From positions 248,001 through 312,000 of the forward strand of contig NZ_MQUA01000013.1 of the NCBI RefSeq assembly GCF_002943715.1: 64,000 nt of DNA, in the 5' to 3' direction. Position numbers and translations under genes: made by a program. The stretch's first letter is position 1. Each line of letters opens with the position of its first letter. Below are positions 62,748-64,000 of this stretch, in pieces. Below the pieces are notes generated by a model. It worked only from the letters and a program-made list of their open reading frames with translations, was not told the DNA's origin and did no database searches. The stretch comes from Polaribacter filamentus. Its GTDB lineage: Bacteria; Bacteroidota; Bacteroidia; Flavobacteriales; Flavobacteriaceae.

Positions 62748-64000
62748 ATGGAAGAAAATACAATTACAAAAGAAATCAATTTTAATGGCTTTAAGATTTT
62801 GGATTATCAGGATGTTTTAACAAATGAAGCGCAATTATTTTTGTTAGAATTACATGAAAAATTCAATCAAAGAAGATTAAAATTATTGGAAGAAAGAGAA
62901 GTTGAACAAGCTTATTTTGACGCTGGAAATTATCCTTCTTTTCCAAAAGAGACCAAAAAAATTAGAGAATCCGATTGGGTTTGTGCTCCTTTACCAGAAG
63001 ATTTATTAGATAGAAGAGTAGAAATTACGGGTCCTGTAGATCGTAAAATGGTGATCAATGCCTTAAACTCCGGAGCAAAAACTTTTATGGCAGATTTTGA
63101 AGACAGTAATTCTCCAAATATCTATAATAATTTACAGGGTCAAATTAATTTAAGAGATGCAATTAATAAGACAATTTCATATCATGATGACAAAAAGAAT
63201 AAATCGTATCAATTAAATAAAAATACGGCAACTTTAATTGTACGACCAAGAGGTTTGCATTTAAATGAAAAACATTTTACTGTTGACGGTGAAGAAATGT
63301 CTGGTTCTTTGGTAGATTTCGGACTGTATTTTTTCCACAACATCAAAACATTACAAGCGCAAAATTCTGCAACCTATTTTTATTTACCAAAACTAGAACA
63401 TTATTTAGAAGCTCGTTTATGGAATGATATTTTTGTTTTTGCGCAAGAGTATGTAAATATTGCTCAAAATACGATAAAAGCTACTGTTCTAGTAGAAACA
63501 ATTACGGCAAGTTTTCAGTTAGATGAAATTATTTATGAATTAAGAAATCATATGGCGGGATTGAATTGCGGACGTTGGGATTATATTTTTTCATACATCA
63601 AAAAATTCAGAAATCATCCAAATTTCATGGTTCCTAATAGAGATCAAGTAACTATGAGGACGCCTTTTATGAGTGCTTATTCTTTATTGGTGATTCAAAG
63701 ATGTCATAAAAGAAATGTGCACGCAATGGGCGGAATGGCCGCTCAAATTCCGATTAAGAATGACGAAATAGCAAATAGCAATGCGTTTGCAAAAGTATAT
63801 GCAGATAAAGAGCAAGAAGTAAAAAATGGGCATGACGGAACATGGGTTGCGCATCCAGGATTAGTTTCTTTAGCTATGAATGTTTTTAATGAAAACATGC
63901 TGACGAAAAATCAAATTCATGTAAAAAGAAGTGATGTAAACGTGGGTGTAAATGATTTGGTTGAAATGCCAAAAGGAACCATTACTGAAGAAGGTATTCG
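62748..64000 (+). CDS. aceB: malate synthase A (3' partial)
   Basis: The first ~417 residues of a ~530-residue enzyme; the frame is open to the window edge. It condenses glyoxylate and acetyl-CoA to malate in the glyoxylate bypass. Visible are LDRRVEITGPVDRKMVINAL, the metal-binding FMADFEDSNSPNIYNNLQGQ, catalytic Arg in LIVRPRGLHLNEK, VLVETITASFQLDEIIYELR, HMAGLNCGRWDYIFS and HAMGGMAAQIPIKND. This is the AceB (type A) form. ATG at 62748, divergent from the ScfR-like regulator. An isocitrate lyase gene would be expected next, beyond the window. Confidence 0.96.
   Translation, partial: MEENTITKEINFNGFKILDYQDVLTNEAQLFLLELHEKFNQRRLKLLEEREVEQAYFDAGNYPSFPKETKKIRESDWVCAPLPEDLLDRRVEITGPVDRKMVINALNSGAKTFMADFEDSNSPNIYNNLQGQINLRDAINKTISYHDDKKNKSYQLNKNTATLIVRPRGLHLNEKHFTVDGEEMSGSLVDFGLYFFHNIKTLQAQNSATYFYLPKLEHYLEARLWNDIFVFAQEYVNIAQNTIKATVLVETITASFQLDEIIYELRNHMAGLNCGRWDYIFSYIKKFRNHPNFMVPNRDQVTMRTPFMSAYSLLVIQRCHKRNVHAMGGMAAQIPIKNDEIANSNAFAKVYADKEQEVKNGHDGTWVAHPGLVSLAMNVFNENMLTKNQIHVKRSDVNVGVNDLVEMPKGTITEEGI

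Noticed and set aside
1..64000. tRNA, rRNA and riboswitch genes
   Set aside because: I looked for T-loop (GGTTCGAATCC-like) segments and conserved rRNA or riboswitch cores by eye and saw none; a covariance-model scan would be decisive.

Overview
The window looks like a piece of chromosome from a marine member of the Flavobacteriaceae (Bacteroidota), of the Polaribacter/Tenacibaculum kind. Signs are: very AT-rich DNA; type IX secretion (T9SS) sorting tails; promoters of the Bacteroidota form (TTTG, about 20 bases, TAnnTTTG) with no Shine-Dalgarno signals; family-typical genes (DUF349, head-GIN, PspC/PadR, lipocalin-like lipoproteins); and a hemCD fusion. Genus is inference. I saw no rRNA, tRNA or CRISPR array.

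Layout. 1-5.4 kb: the end of one FabH-like gene, a complete FabH, an S9 peptidase flanked by two gene stumps (sulfatase, GMC oxidoreductase), and a CoA-binding protein. 5.4-8.5 kb: minus-strand operon pyrR-pyrB-(STAS-like)-(T9SS-tail mini-protein)-rnz. 8.8-15.2 kb: TPR protein, two tandem DUF368 polyprenyl-phosphate translocases overlapping aroE, and a DUF349 protein. 15.3-21.5 kb: zinc-ribbon-fold protein and Nif3, lpxK, a thioredoxin-fold gene, ppx-sixA, pdxH. 22-26.5 kb: sodium/solute symporter, recR, a lipocalin-like lipoprotein beside a dead copy, an MFS pump.

26.5-38.1 kb is the core: almost the whole C5 heme pathway. hemA, hemCD, hemB, hemL, hemE and hemF run on the plus strand; hemJ and hemH run opposite; an AraC-type regulator is divergent from hemA. 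Glutamyl-tRNA is turned into protoheme via HemF (O2-dependent) and HemJ. Several gaps in this cluster hold intergenic repeats. 38.2-44.7 kb: 2-oxoacid dehydrogenase genes (a stand-alone E2, then pdhA-pdhC without pdhB) with small secreted proteins. 44.8-53 kb: VanX-like dipeptidase, NYN-LOTUS protein, and an envelope operon DUF4870-padR-pspC-GIN-NTF2-like; then yebC. 53-57 kb: a dead T9SS protein gene and pta-ackA. 57.2-59.5 kb: a secreted-protein gene cut by a complete IS5-family element with a 5-bp target duplication. 59.5-64 kb: acyl-CoA carboxylase beta, an ScfR/RamB-like regulator, and divergent malate synthase, cut by the window edge.

Two themes stand out. (1) Four otherwise healthy genes (hemE, pdxH, DUF349, DUF4870) lose frame at homopolymer runs, each explained by one missing base per run. 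This looks more like base-calling contraction than real loss of heme and PLP synthesis. (2) True gene decay is frequent: sulfatase, GMC oxidoreductase, lipocalin copy, T9SS protein, IS-split protein, and probably the thioredoxin-fold gene. It falls on secreted or accessory functions. I found no clearly new multi-gene system; the most promising uncharacterised items are the paired DUF368 translocases, the bare T9SS tail protein inside the pyr operon, the ScfR/aceB palindrome and the repeats of the hem cluster.
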